Made by a program: the position numbers and the translations under genes. From an uncultured Dokdonella sp. (lineage in GTDB: Bacteria; Pseudomonadota; Gammaproteobacteria; Xanthomonadales; Rhodanobacteraceae), in assembly GCA_934526015.1 (NCBI GenBank), contig CAKSZY010000003.1:62001-126000 (forward strand): a DNA stretch of 64,000 nucleotides. Direction: 5' to 3'. The notes beneath the pieces were generated by a model. It was not told the DNA's origin. It saw only the letters and a program-made list of their open reading frames with translations, and made no database searches. Positions 1 to 8,566 of this stretch are shown here, in pieces (the stretch's first letter is position 1; the number at the start of each line of letters is the position of its first letter).

Positions 1-1
1 G

Positions 2-550
2 GCGATGGATAGGCTGCTGGCGTGGTTCCAGCGCTTTCCGCAGCTCAGCGAGGCGCACGCGCTCAAGGAAGGGTTCTTGTCAATCTGGGATCAGAGGGGT
101 CGGTCGGCAGCGGAGGCGACCTATACGGCTTGGCTCGGCAACGTCTCGGCCGAGATGAAGCCAGTTTTCAAAGACCTGCTTAGCGCGATGACGAACTGGA
201 ACGACGAAATCTTCGCCTACTTCGAGCAGCCCATTACCAATGCCTATACTGAATCGGTCAATGGTCTGGCCAAGGGGATGAATCGCATGGGTCGCGGCTA
301 CAGCTTTGATGTGATCCGAGCACGCATGCTCTACGACCCGAAAGCGCGTAAAGCTGGCTCCGTGCAAGCTCTCGAACCGGCGCCCGAACCCGAGGCCGGT
401 ACGTTCGTGGGATATATGACCACCCGGATCATGCAGTCGCCTGTGAAGATGCGACGCCGCACAATCGAATACGGAGCGCACATTCCAACCTTGGTCAAGC
501 TACTTGAATCCGGATATTTCGAGCAGCCAAATTCGAACGACCCGTCATGA
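2..550 (+). CDS. ISL3-family transposase, C-terminal part (5' end outside window)
   Basis: This is the C-terminal end of a DDE transposase of the ISL3 family, which moves its insertion sequence by cut-and-paste. The reading frame is already open at the left edge, so the ATG at 5 is probably internal. The visible part has the family's closing block: an aromatic YFEQPITNAYTESVNG stretch, whose Glu should be the last residue of the DDE triad, then GMNRMGRGYSFDVIRARMLY. About 60 residues follow, more than many ISL3 members have. Base composition is lower in GC than the chromosomal genes further right. It cannot be judged intact because the N-terminus and left inverted repeat are not in the window. 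Family assignment rests on the motif and is fairly secure. Confidence 0.8.
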   Translation, partial: AMDRLLAWFQRFPQLSEAHALKEGFLSIWDQRGRSAAEATYTAWLGNVSAEMKPVFKDLLSAMTNWNDEIFAYFEQPITNAYTESVNGLAKGMNRMGRGYSFDVIRARMLYDPKARKAGSVQALEPAPEPEAGTFVGYMTTRIMQSPVKMRRRTIEYGAHIPTLVKLLESGYFEQPNSNDPS

Positions 551-793
551 TGCGCCGCTGACGACCGGTCATAGTGTGCCAGTTGTGGCCGGGTCGAAGT
601 GTTCCACCATTTGCGCACACAACACCCAATGTTCTGGGCGGTCTGCTGCCGGCGACCTAGGCGGTTCCGGCCCCGCCTTGTTCACATTGCCCCTTATCGC
701 CACTTTTCGTGGCCTGCGCCGCTATGGTCTACCGAGGGGAAACCATTCAGTTCCAATTACAGACTTGTTCCCAGTGTTATCGTGACCAACCGC
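551..793. other. Gene-free stretch between transposase and lipoprotein gene
   Basis: This stretch of 243 bases lies between the transposase stop and the 3' end of the small lipoprotein gene on the other strand. Short open frames occur but none has a recognisable protein. The right inverted repeat of the insertion sequence should lie here. I could not pick it out because the left copy is outside the window. Confidence 0.4.
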
Positions 794-1186
794 CTACGTA
801 CATCGAGAATCGGCCGCGGGAGTTGACTGCCAGATCTTGGATGAGGTAGCAATGTCAGAAACGCGTCCGTTGATGAATGAGAACACGTATGTGTCTCGAA
901 CGAACTGGCAGGTCACTTTCTCCGCAAAGCCTCTGCGCTCCACCGCTGTGCGACGGCGAATACTGACGTAGATCCACTGATCAGCACTAGCGTGTTCGCG
1001 AATCTCTGCAGGCTCTCCCAACTCTACACGCAGTTCGTTTTTTGAAACCTGCCTGATCTCATAATTTTTGGACTGGGTAGCACCGATGAAAGGACCCGAA
1101 ACGGGAACGAATGGACCATTGCGGAAGCTGACGCATGCTGAGAGCAGAAGGCCGGCGGCAATCACTATGAGGGTTCGTCTAATCAC
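794..1186 (-). CDS. Small lipoprotein downstream of the RHS toxin tip; candidate immunity protein
   Basis: Predicted lipoprotein of 130 aa. The frame could be extended upstream into the RHS gene, but a GTG at 1186 is preferred. It is preceded by GAGG about 8 bases upstream and lies 10 bases after the RHS stop. It gives a clean signal peptide (IRRT, hydrophobic run, lipobox LLSAC with the lipidated Cys at residue 18). The mature part has an ELRVELGEPAEI...DQWIYV pattern with a final short beta segment, reminiscent of BamE/SmpA-like periplasmic domains, though the match is weak. Position directly after the variable tip of a polymorphic toxin is the usual place of an immunity gene, and a periplasmic lipoprotein would suit a secreted protease. 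The immunity role is inference; a stand-alone envelope lipoprotein is the alternative. Confidence 0.6.
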   Translation of the reverse strand: MIRRTLIVIAAGLLLSACVSFRNGPFVPVSGPFIGATQSKNYEIRQVSKNELRVELGEPAEIREHASADQWIYVSIRRRTAVERRGFAEKVTCQFVRDTYVFSFINGRVSDIATSSKIWQSTPAADSRCT

Positions 1187-1196
1187 GGAGATCGCC

Positions 1197-4100
1197 TCAC
1201 TGAGGTTGGCCCGGGCAGCCAAAGCACTTCTCTTCAAGATCATAGCTACTCGGCTCACCACTACCGAGAAGATGGTTCACTTCGTGAGCTGCTGTGGACG
1301 CCAAAGAGCAGCATCCAGTTCCAAACGCAGGTGAGCCAATTTGAGCTTGTCCGATAAGCATATTGACTGGCCCTACATATCCACAGTCTTTAAGATCTGG
1401 GTTATAGATAAAAATTGCTCTGTTTAATTTCTTTATCAATCGATCTTTTCTCTTGCGATCTGGGTAGCATTCGCAGTTCTCACCGTTTGCATCACACACT
1501 TGACATTCGTCAATCTTTCGCTTTGCCTCATCGACAGCCCGACGCATCTCAGCCTCCCGCTGCGGATCAAAGCCTCGGTATTTCGTCAGACCAAGTCGGT
1601 CGAATGCTGTCAGGGGGTCTTGACGTACGTACCCATATGTAGATGGACCATCACCTAGCCCCGCGGGATCGCTTTGAATATATCTCCCGGTGCCCGACTC
1701 GAAATCGCGAAAATAGTTGTATTGCATCCCATTCTCGGCGTCGAAATATTGCCCCGGAAAGCGCAAGTTGAGCACAAAGGGTTGTCCGTTGCTGTCAGGA
1801 TCCTGATTGGGTGTTGCCTCCCCGAAGGGATTGCTCGTCCAGTCCCAGCGCCAGATCACCGTGCCGGCCGTGGTCGAGACGGCACGCGGCGTGCCGAGGT
1901 GATCGGTGTGCACGTAACTCAATGTCGTGACCGGTGCCGTTGATGGATCGAAGCCGTTGGTGAAGATCCGGTCCGCGGGCGTCAACGGGATGCCGGTGCT
2001 GTCGAGGATCGCCACGGGCATACCGTCGATCCATAGATACTCTCGCGTGAGCGAAGCGGTGTACTCACCCAGCAGGTGCGCGTTCTCGTCGTAGTTGAAC
2101 CAGCGGGTGTCCGCTGCGGGGAAGGTCGCCGCCTTGTGCGTCCGTTCGCCCCTGCCGTTGTAGGCGTACGTGGCGATGGTGGTGCTGTTGCGCTTGACCT
2201 GCGACAGCCGGTTGCGGTCGTCATAGGTGAGGTCCAGCGTAGCTACGCCCGTGGTCTGGGTCGTGTTGCCGGCGGCATCGACGAGGCGCGCATTGGCGCC
2301 GACACCGTCCAGGTGATGCGTGCCCGGTGTATAGGTGTAGGTCTGCGTTGCCGCCGGCGGTCGTGTCTTGGTGAGGCGATCACCGGTGAGGTTGTAGGTG
2401 TAGCCCTCGATCAGGCCGCCCGCTCCGTCGAGAACCCGGTTCAACCGGTAGTGGGCATCGTAGGGATACTGCTCGATGGGCGGCACCGCACCGACCGTCG
2501 TGCCGTAGCGGTCGATGTTGCCCATCGCATCGCGACGGAAATGCAGGTTCAACGCATTGCCAGTGATGCTGGTCAGCCAGTAGTTCGGGTCGTAGGTGCG
2601 TGTTTGCGCCTGGGCACCGCCAGCGAAGGTCGTGACGAGCGGTGGTCCGAACGGCAGCCAGGTCTGGTTCGTGACGATCGACGTGGAACTGCCGCCCGCC
2701 GGCGTCACGGTGACGGTCTGGATGCGGCCATCGGCATCGCGCGTATAGGTGAGCTGCGCACCGCTCGGGTAGTTGATGCCCATCAGGCGATCGGCCAGAT
2801 TGAGCGTGTAGCCGGTCACGAAGCGATAGCCGGCAGCGACCTGGGTCTTGCGGGTCACGTTGCCGCGCTGGTCGTAGCAGTACGTCGTGCTGCCGCTGGC
2901 ATCGGTGATGCGCGTCAGCCGGCCGATCGGCCACGAGGTCGTGCAGCCGGTGACCACGTTGTCCTGATCATAGGCATAGGTGATATTGAGGGTCGAGGTG
3001 GGATAGCTGATGCCGATTAATCGATTGAGTGCGTCATAGCCGAACGACGTCGCGATGCCCCGCGCGTCGAGCTGGCTGATGCGATTGCCGGCCGCGTCCT
3101 GCGTGTAGGTCGTGACGCCGGAGTCCGGGCTCGTCAGTGCATCGAGGTTGTTCTGCCCGTCGAACGCATAGCTCGTCGCGAGGACATCCGGGTCGGTGAT
3201 GCCGGTCAGGTTGTCCCTGGCGTCGTAGCTGTTGGCCGTGGTGGCATCGGCGGTAGCCGGGGCCGAGCCCTGATAGTCCGCCACCGTCGTCTTGAGGCGA
3301 TTCAGGGCGTCGAAGGTCCAGTGCGTCTTGACGCCCAGTGGATCGGTCTGGTCGGTGCGGTTGCCGTTGTCGTCGTAGCCATACAGGTGGTAGCGGGACA
3401 GACCTTGCGGGTCGACCGGATACTCGCGCTCGAGGCGCGCCAGCGCGCTGTACGTACGCGTCAGCAGGCGCTTCGGCGTCGAGGTGTCGGCGATGTCGAA
3501 GGTCCTCTCGGCCGTGCGATGGCCCATCGCGTCGAGCGTGTAGTCGACGTAATGGCCGAGGTTGTCGGTGATGCGATCCAGGCGGTGCGCGGCGTCGTAG
3601 CGGTACTCCAGATACACGCCATCGGGCTGTGTCAGGCGGGTCAGGTTGCCGACTTCGTCGTACGCGAACAGCGTGATGGCATCGTTGCCGGACGCGGAAC
3701 CGTCGGCGTTGGCGCGCACCGTGCGCGAGGCGATCCAGCCGCGCGGGTGCCAAGTTGTATCCGTGACTACACCGTTGGCATCTTTCCAACGCGTGATCCG
3801 ACCGACGCCATCATGGGCGACGATCTCGGTGACGTGACCGAGTGCGTTGATCGTCTTCCAGAGGTCGCCCCGGTGGAAGGCTTTCGGAGCTCCCGTGTCG
3901 TCGGCAAGGCGGTACTCGAAGGTCGTGCGATCGAGGACGTCGGTACGCGGACCGTCGATTCTGCGCAGCAGACCGACCAGCGGGCACCCCTTTTGCAGAT
4001 CCTCGCCGCCAACACCGATCGGATCGGGCGGGTTGAGGTTCACGGCATTGCAGTAAACGTAGGTCCAGGTACGCGCCACTTCGTTGCCGCCGGGCGGTGG

Positions 4101-5786
4101 CGGGGAACGGGTGTCGGTGAACGTCTTCGTGATGACCTGACCGCGTGCATTGAGCGTGAAGGTCGCGGTGCGACCGGGCTCGGTGATCGTCAGCGGAACC
4201 CGGAATCCGCTGTCCCAGGTCGTGCCGATCGTGCGCTGCTCCGGTTGCCCCAATGCCTCGATGCGTTGCGTCTCCAGTCCCCGGCTGTCGTAGTCGAAGT
4301 CCGTCTGCACGTTGCGGAAATCGGTGACGAGATTGGGATAACCGTTGCTGTCGTAGGTTTCGGTCTTGGTGCGGTGGCCGCAGTAGTCGCAAGGCACATC
4401 GAGCGCGCCGAGACGCGCCACGCCGAATTTGACGTCGAAGCCGAAGGCGCGCGCCTGGCCCAGCGGGTCGGTCACTGTCGTGGTGCCATTGGCGTTGAAC
4501 GCAAAACCGGTGCGGTTGATCGTGCCGCCGACGAACGGGCCGTGTACGGAGAGGTTCGCGCGTCCCGCCGCCGTGTAGCCCCAGCTCGCGTGGCGCTGGA
4601 GGTTTTCGTCCTGGATACCGGTCAGCGCGAACGGGCGAGAAGTCCCGCCGGTCTGTCCGCTCTCGTTGTAGAAATAGGTCCGCGTCTTCGGTGTGCCGCT
4701 TTCGTCGGGGTAGGTCGCCGAGGTGAGGTTGCCGCCGGTGTGGCCGAACGTGATCGTCATGCCTGCGCCATCGGCCACGCTGGTCAGGAGACCGCCGGTA
4801 TAGCCGAAAGTCAGCGTACGCCCTTCGCCGTCAGTCACTTTCTGTACCTCGTCGCGCGGGAGATTGCCGCTGTCGATGTAGCTCAGCGTCTGCGTGAAGC
4901 CGTCGCGCGTGGTGATCGACGTGAGGCGACCTTCGGCATCGTACTGCTCGACATCGTCGGTGGACGTGGTGACCGTCCAGCCGAGGGCGATCTGCGAGGA
5001 CTCCTGCCAGATCAGGCGCTCGGTGACGTCGGGCTCGGGTGTCCAGGTGCTGCCGGAGCGGCTGAACTTCAGGATGCGGCCGTCATGGCGATACAGCACC
5101 GCGCGGTTGATGGCGCCGCCGCTAGTGGAAGGGAAGGCCACCACGCGCCGGAGATAGATGTGCGACCAACCCGTGCCGATCGGGGTCGGGGTGTTCGAGC
5201 CGGTGCGGTTGCTGTTGTAGGTGCGCTCGAAGCGAAGCGGGAACGCGCCCGCTCCGACGAAATCGATCTCGCGCTGGTACTTGTTGCCGGACGCGGAATG
5301 AATCGGATTGCTGCCGTTGAAACCGCTTCCGCCGCCGCCACTGAATCCGCCCCCGCACGTTCCGCAGCACTCTCCCGTGCACTTGGGCGGACCGCACTGG
5401 CCCGTATCGGCATCGCTGTAGCCGGGGATGTTGCAGGCATCACTCGGGCCGTTCGGGCCGTACACGAGGGTGTCGACGGTTTCGACCGTGACCCAGGTGA
5501 CCGTGAAGGTTCGCTCGATCACGCCGCGGCAGAAGCGCTCCTCCAACCCCTGTTCGGGACCGACGTTGATGCCGCGGAATCGGTATCGAACCGATGGATT
5601 TGTTTCGGCGGCCCGATGGCCGTCCGTGCGCCGCTTCAGCTCGCCGGTGACGCAGGCCTCTTCGGGCGTGCGGTAGTGGGGAAACGCGGAACTGAGACGC
5701 GAATCCAGCCAGTAGGTCTCTCCAAAGGCATGGGAGGCGATACTCCCTGCGATCAGAACGATCCAAACCCTCGTCCAGACAGCCAT
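1197..5786 (-). CDS. Secreted RHS/YD-repeat protein with HExxH C-terminal toxin-like tip
   Basis: Protein of 1529 aa. Residues 1-22 form a Sec signal peptide. Residues about 125-160 are Cys- and Gly-rich. A DUF6531-type entry domain follows (NPIHSASGNKYQREIDF, LRFERTYNS). Then come dozens of YD repeats (GxxTxYxYDxxGN type) and the RHS core end (YVHTDHLGTPRAV... DPLTAFDRLGL near residue 1400). The last 130 residues are unrelated to the core and AT-richer (about 1197-1588). They contain many Cys and end in a HEVNH zinc-protease motif at 1501-1505 with nearby acidic residues (DLEEKC). RHS proteins form a shell around a C-terminal toxin and cleave at the core end; here the tip is a probable metallopeptidase. 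There is no PAAR or VgrG domain, so export is by Sec, not obviously type VI. A DRIFTNGFD motif lies just before the core end. Confidence 0.85.
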   Translation of the reverse strand: MAVWTRVWIVLIAGSIASHAFGETYWLDSRLSSAFPHYRTPEEACVTGELKRRTDGHRAAETNPSVRYRFRGINVGPEQGLEERFCRGVIERTFTVTWVTVETVDTLVYGPNGPSDACNIPGYSDADTGQCGPPKCTGECCGTCGGGFSGGGGSGFNGSNPIHSASGNKYQREIDFVGAGAFPLRFERTYNSNRTGSNTPTPIGTGWSHIYLRRVVAFPSTSGGAINRAVLYRHDGRILKFSRSGSTWTPEPDVTERLIWQESSQIALGWTVTTSTDDVEQYDAEGRLTSITTRDGFTQTLSYIDSGNLPRDEVQKVTDGEGRTLTFGYTGGLLTSVADGAGMTITFGHTGGNLTSATYPDESGTPKTRTYFYNESGQTGGTSRPFALTGIQDENLQRHASWGYTAAGRANLSVHGPFVGGTINRTGFAFNANGTTTVTDPLGQARAFGFDVKFGVARLGALDVPCDYCGHRTKTETYDSNGYPNLVTDFRNVQTDFDYDSRGLETQRIEALGQPEQRTIGTTWDSGFRVPLTITEPGRTATFTLNARGQVITKTFTDTRSPPPPGGNEVARTWTYVYCNAVNLNPPDPIGVGGEDLQKGCPLVGLLRRIDGPRTDVLDRTTFEYRLADDTGAPKAFHRGDLWKTINALGHVTEIVAHDGVGRITRWKDANGVVTDTTWHPRGWIASRTVRANADGSASGNDAITLFAYDEVGNLTRLTQPDGVYLEYRYDAAHRLDRITDNLGHYVDYTLDAMGHRTAERTFDIADTSTPKRLLTRTYSALARLEREYPVDPQGLSRYHLYGYDDNGNRTDQTDPLGVKTHWTFDALNRLKTTVADYQGSAPATADATTANSYDARDNLTGITDPDVLATSYAFDGQNNLDALTSPDSGVTTYTQDAAGNRISQLDARGIATSFGYDALNRLIGISYPTSTLNITYAYDQDNVVTGCTTSWPIGRLTRITDASGSTTYCYDQRGNVTRKTQVAAGYRFVTGYTLNLADRLMGINYPSGAQLTYTRDADGRIQTVTVTPAGGSSTSIVTNQTWLPFGPPLVTTFAGGAQAQTRTYDPNYWLTSITGNALNLHFRRDAMGNIDRYGTTVGAVPPIEQYPYDAHYRLNRVLDGAGGLIEGYTYNLTGDRLTKTRPPAATQTYTYTPGTHHLDGVGANARLVDAAGNTTQTTGVATLDLTYDDRNRLSQVKRNSTTIATYAYNGRGERTHKAATFPAADTRWFNYDENAHLLGEYTASLTREYLWIDGMPVAILDSTGIPLTPADRIFTNGFDPSTAPVTTLSYVHTDHLGTPRAVSTTAGTVIWRWDWTSNPFGEATPNQDPDSNGQPFVLNLRFPGQYFDAENGMQYNYFRDFESGTGRYIQSDPAGLGDGPSTYGYVRQDPLTAFDRLGLTKYRGFDPQREAEMRRAVDEAKRKIDECQVCDANGENCECYPDRKRKDRLIKKLNRAIFIYNPDLKDCGYVGPVNMLIGQAQIGSPAFGTGCCSLASTAAHEVNHLLGSGEPSSYDLEEKCFGCPGQPQ

Positions 5787-6117
5787 CGTGGCAACCTCCC
5801 GAAGTGCATGTTCCTATGCCCCCGTTTCCGGTGCGCATGCCAAGGCATGTCCACCTACTGCTTGGCGAGCATCATCCGCTCCCGCCACAGCGAATACAAG
5901 CCACCACGAGTCCGACGCGACGCTCGACGACTTCTCGGCGCAGGGGCCATGACCGTCTAAGGGGAAGCATCCACGGGCAACAAGATCCCCCTACACTCGC
6001 GGCCAGAGGCCGCTTCGGCAGCATTAGTGCAAACCCACAAAGCGAGGTCGAACTGCCCGATCCCGCGAACCCGGATACCCACAGCGGAATCCGAATACCC
6101 TTTTTTTTGCCATCGCC
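5787..6117. other. Divergent intergenic region between RHS gene and sulfotransferase operon
   Basis: This 331-base region must carry promoters for the RHS gene (leftward) and the sulfotransferase operon (rightward). No convincing -35/-10 pair was found. A perfect short inverted repeat, GCGGCC-AGA-GGCCGC, lies at 5999-6013 without a following T run, so it could be an operator rather than a terminator. A run of eight T residues sits just before the sulfotransferase start. No ribosome binding site of normal strength is visible ahead of the ATG at 6118. Confidence 0.4.
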
Positions 6118-7953
6118 ATGCCGATTCCGACCAACGACCTGCGCCCCATCGTCCAGGCCCTGCAGGGCGGACATCCCCGGGAGGCCGAAGCGCTCGCACG
6201 CGCGCGGCTTGCCGCCGGCGTGCACGACCGCTCCGGCCTGACCCTGCTTGCCCTCGCCCTGCAGGCGCAGGATCGCGCCGGCGAAGCCCTCGCCGTGCAT
6301 GCCGAACTGACCCGCCGGTATCCGCACGAGCCGCTGGAGTGGAACAACTTCGGCACCATGCTGCGCCAATGCGGGCAACTCGAGGATGCCGCGCGCGCCT
6401 ATCGGCGCGGCCTCGAACTGGCCCCCGGCCATGCCGGCCTGCTGTTGAATGCCGGCCTGCTGGAGAACGAACGCGGCGATCCGGTCGGCGCACTGGAGTG
6501 TTTCATGCGCGCGCACGCGGCCGATCCGCGTTCGCTCGAACTGCGCATCCACGCGGCGCTGGCGAACATCCAGTGCGGCGAGGTTCCGCTGGCCCAGGAA
6601 CTGGTTGGCGGCTGGGCGGCCTGGGAGCCGGTGGCGCCGGAGCACCTGCTCGATCTCGGCTGGGCGCTGGGAATGGTCGGCCAGACCGCCGATGCCGAAG
6701 CGCTGCTGCGGCGTGCACTGGAGGAGCCGGTCGATGCCGTCTCCGCGCGGGCACGCCTGGCCATGCTGCTCGAACGCAACAACCGTCTCGACGAGGCGCG
6801 CGCCCTCGTCGACGGCCTGCCGGCTCCGGCTGCGCAGATGCCGACGGCCCTGCGCAACGACATCGTCAGCGCGCAGGCCGCGCTGGCGATCCGCGAATCC
6901 GAGCCCGCCGGTGCACGCGCCCTGCTCGAGGGCATGCTCGCCCAGGCCGATGGCCCGGTGGTGCGCATGAACGTGCTGTTCCTGCTCGCGCGTGCCTGCG
7001 ACCGCCTCGATGACCGCCGCGCGGCGATGGAGTCCCTCGGCGAGGCCCATCGCCTGCAGACCGCGATCGCCGCCCGCCTGGAACCGGAAATCGCCGTGCC
7101 GGGCTACGAGCCGCTGAAGCGTGCCGCGCGTTACCTCGATGCCGCACGCTTCGCGGCCTGGCCACGCCTCGCGCCGGCAGCCGATCCGGCCACGCCGGTG
7201 TTCATCGTCGGCTTCCCGCGCTCGGGGACGACCCTGCTCGAACAGGTGCTCGATGCCCATCCGGGGCTCAGTTCGATGGACGAACGCGCCTTCCTGCAGG
7301 ATCTGATCGAGCACATGCGCACGGCCTGGGGGCTCGACTACCCGGACGGCCTCGGCGAGCTCGACGCGGCGCGCTGCGACGAGCTGCGCGCGCTGTATGC
7401 ATCGCGGGTGGCGGCGACCGGCTGCCATCGCCCGGGTACCCGTCTGGTCGACAAGAATCCGCTCAACATCCTGCGCCTGCCGCTGATCATGCGGCTGTTC
7501 CCGGATGCGCCGATCATCCTCGCCCTGCGTCATCCCTGCGACGTGATCCTCAGCTGCTACATGCAGAACTTCCGGACCTCGGTGTTCGCCCTGCTGTGCT
7601 CGACCCTGGAGACGCTCGCGCGCGGCTACGTCAACGCGATGAACTTCTGGATCCATCACGCCGCGTTCATGCGGCCGAACGCCTGCGTGCTGCGCTACGA
7701 GGAACTGATCGGGGATTTCCCCGGCCATGTGCGCCGCCTTGCCGACCTGCTCGGCCTCGACGACGTCGAGCCGATGCTGCGCTACCACGAGCACGTCCGC
7801 GGCAAGGGCTACATCAGCACGCCGAGCTACGCGCAGGTCGTGCAGCCGCCCAACCGAAAGGCGGTCGATCGCTGGCGCCGCTATGCTGACGACTTCGCGC
7901 CGATCCTGCCGATCCTGGCGCCGCTGCTGGAGCACTGGGGTTATGCCGACTGA
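6118..7953 (+). CDS. TPR-containing sulfotransferase
   Basis: Protein of 611 aa that should transfer sulfate from PAPS to a hydroxyl or tyrosine acceptor. Residues about 1-330 are helical tetratricopeptide repeats (for example EWNNFGTMLRQCGQLEDAARAYRRGLELAP). From about residue 360 a sulfotransferase domain begins with the PAPS 5'-phosphosulfate loop VGFPRSGTTLLEQVLDAHP. It continues through DKNPLNILRLPLIMRLFPDA and a CDVILSCYMQNF segment typical of the 3'-phosphate site. The architecture matches the bacterial TPR-sulfotransferases related to tyrosylprotein sulfotransferases. It is the first gene of an operon; its stop overlaps the next start by 11 bases. The acceptor is unknown: the TPR part suggests a protein or peptide, but a small molecule is possible. 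Confidence 0.85.
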   Translation: MPIPTNDLRPIVQALQGGHPREAEALARARLAAGVHDRSGLTLLALALQAQDRAGEALAVHAELTRRYPHEPLEWNNFGTMLRQCGQLEDAARAYRRGLELAPGHAGLLLNAGLLENERGDPVGALECFMRAHAADPRSLELRIHAALANIQCGEVPLAQELVGGWAAWEPVAPEHLLDLGWALGMVGQTADAEALLRRALEEPVDAVSARARLAMLLERNNRLDEARALVDGLPAPAAQMPTALRNDIVSAQAALAIRESEPAGARALLEGMLAQADGPVVRMNVLFLLARACDRLDDRRAAMESLGEAHRLQTAIAARLEPEIAVPGYEPLKRAARYLDAARFAAWPRLAPAADPATPVFIVGFPRSGTTLLEQVLDAHPGLSSMDERAFLQDLIEHMRTAWGLDYPDGLGELDAARCDELRALYASRVAATGCHRPGTRLVDKNPLNILRLPLIMRLFPDAPIILALRHPCDVILSCYMQNFRTSVFALLCSTLETLARGYVNAMNFWIHHAAFMRPNACVLRYEELIGDFPGHVRRLADLLGLDDVEPMLRYHEHVRGKGYISTPSYAQVVQPPNRKAVDRWRRYADDFAPILPILAPLLEHWGYAD

Positions 7954-8566
7954 CCTCGCCGCGCGCCTGCCGGTCGATCTGCTGCGCAGCTACATCCAGG
8001 TGTTCGACGACGCTCTGCCGGCGGAGTTCTGCACGCGCCTGATCGACTCGTTCCAGCAGATGCAGCGTTTCCACGTGCGCAACGGCCGTGGCCGGCGCGC
8101 CGGCCTCGAGCAGAGCGCGTGGACCGAACTCGACGTCACCCCGCTTTCCGACGCCGGCTTCCAGGCCTTCTTCCACCGCTGCATCATGGATCACTGGCAG
8201 CGCTACAACGCGAGGCTTGGCCTCACCATCCCGGTGCCGCCGACGCGGCACTTCGCCGAACTGTGCATCAAGCGCTATGCCGCCGGCGGCGCCGAAGCGT
8301 TCCAGCCGCACTTCGATTCGATCAACGAGGCGGCCAGCCGCTATCTGGTCTTCCTCTGGTACCTCAACGACGTGCAGTCCGGCGGCGAGACGCGCTTCTG
8401 CGATCTCGGCATCGACGTTTCCGCGCGTCGCGGGCGCCTGCTGATGTTTCCGCCGTACTGGATGTTCCAGCACGCCGGCCTGCCGCCGCAGTCGGAGGAC
8501 AAGTACATCCTGTCGACCTACATGCTGTTTCCGCCGTCCTCGCCGGCGGCGAAGGAGACGCCATGA
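7943..8566 (+). CDS. 2OG-Fe(II) dioxygenase (prolyl-4-hydroxylase-like)
   Basis: Protein of 207 aa, an iron- and 2-oxoglutarate-dependent oxygenase. The jelly-roll core carries the iron ligands H123-x-D125 (QPHFDSINEAASRYLVFLWY) and H177 (PPYWMFQHAG), and LNDVQSGGETRF is the usual strand-turn between them. It lies in the cytoplasm; no signal peptide is present. The ATG at 7943 sits inside the end of the sulfotransferase gene, and the stop overlaps the next start (ATGA), so the three genes are translationally coupled. It probably hydroxylates the same substrate as its neighbours act on; which one cannot be told from sequence. Confidence 0.85.
   Translation: MPTDLAARLPVDLLRSYIQVFDDALPAEFCTRLIDSFQQMQRFHVRNGRGRRAGLEQSAWTELDVTPLSDAGFQAFFHRCIMDHWQRYNARLGLTIPVPPTRHFAELCIKRYAAGGAEAFQPHFDSINEAASRYLVFLWYLNDVQSGGETRFCDLGIDVSARRGRLLMFPPYWMFQHAGLPPQSEDKYILSTYMLFPPSSPAAKETP

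Noticed and set aside
1197..5786. RHS protein as a type VI secretion effector
   Set aside because: It has a Sec signal peptide and no PAAR or VgrG domain, and no type VI genes are in the window.
3321..5960. An 879-codon open frame on the strand opposite the RHS gene
   Set aside because: It mirrors the GC-rich YD repeats, has no domain or ribosome site, and the RHS frame has clear homology.
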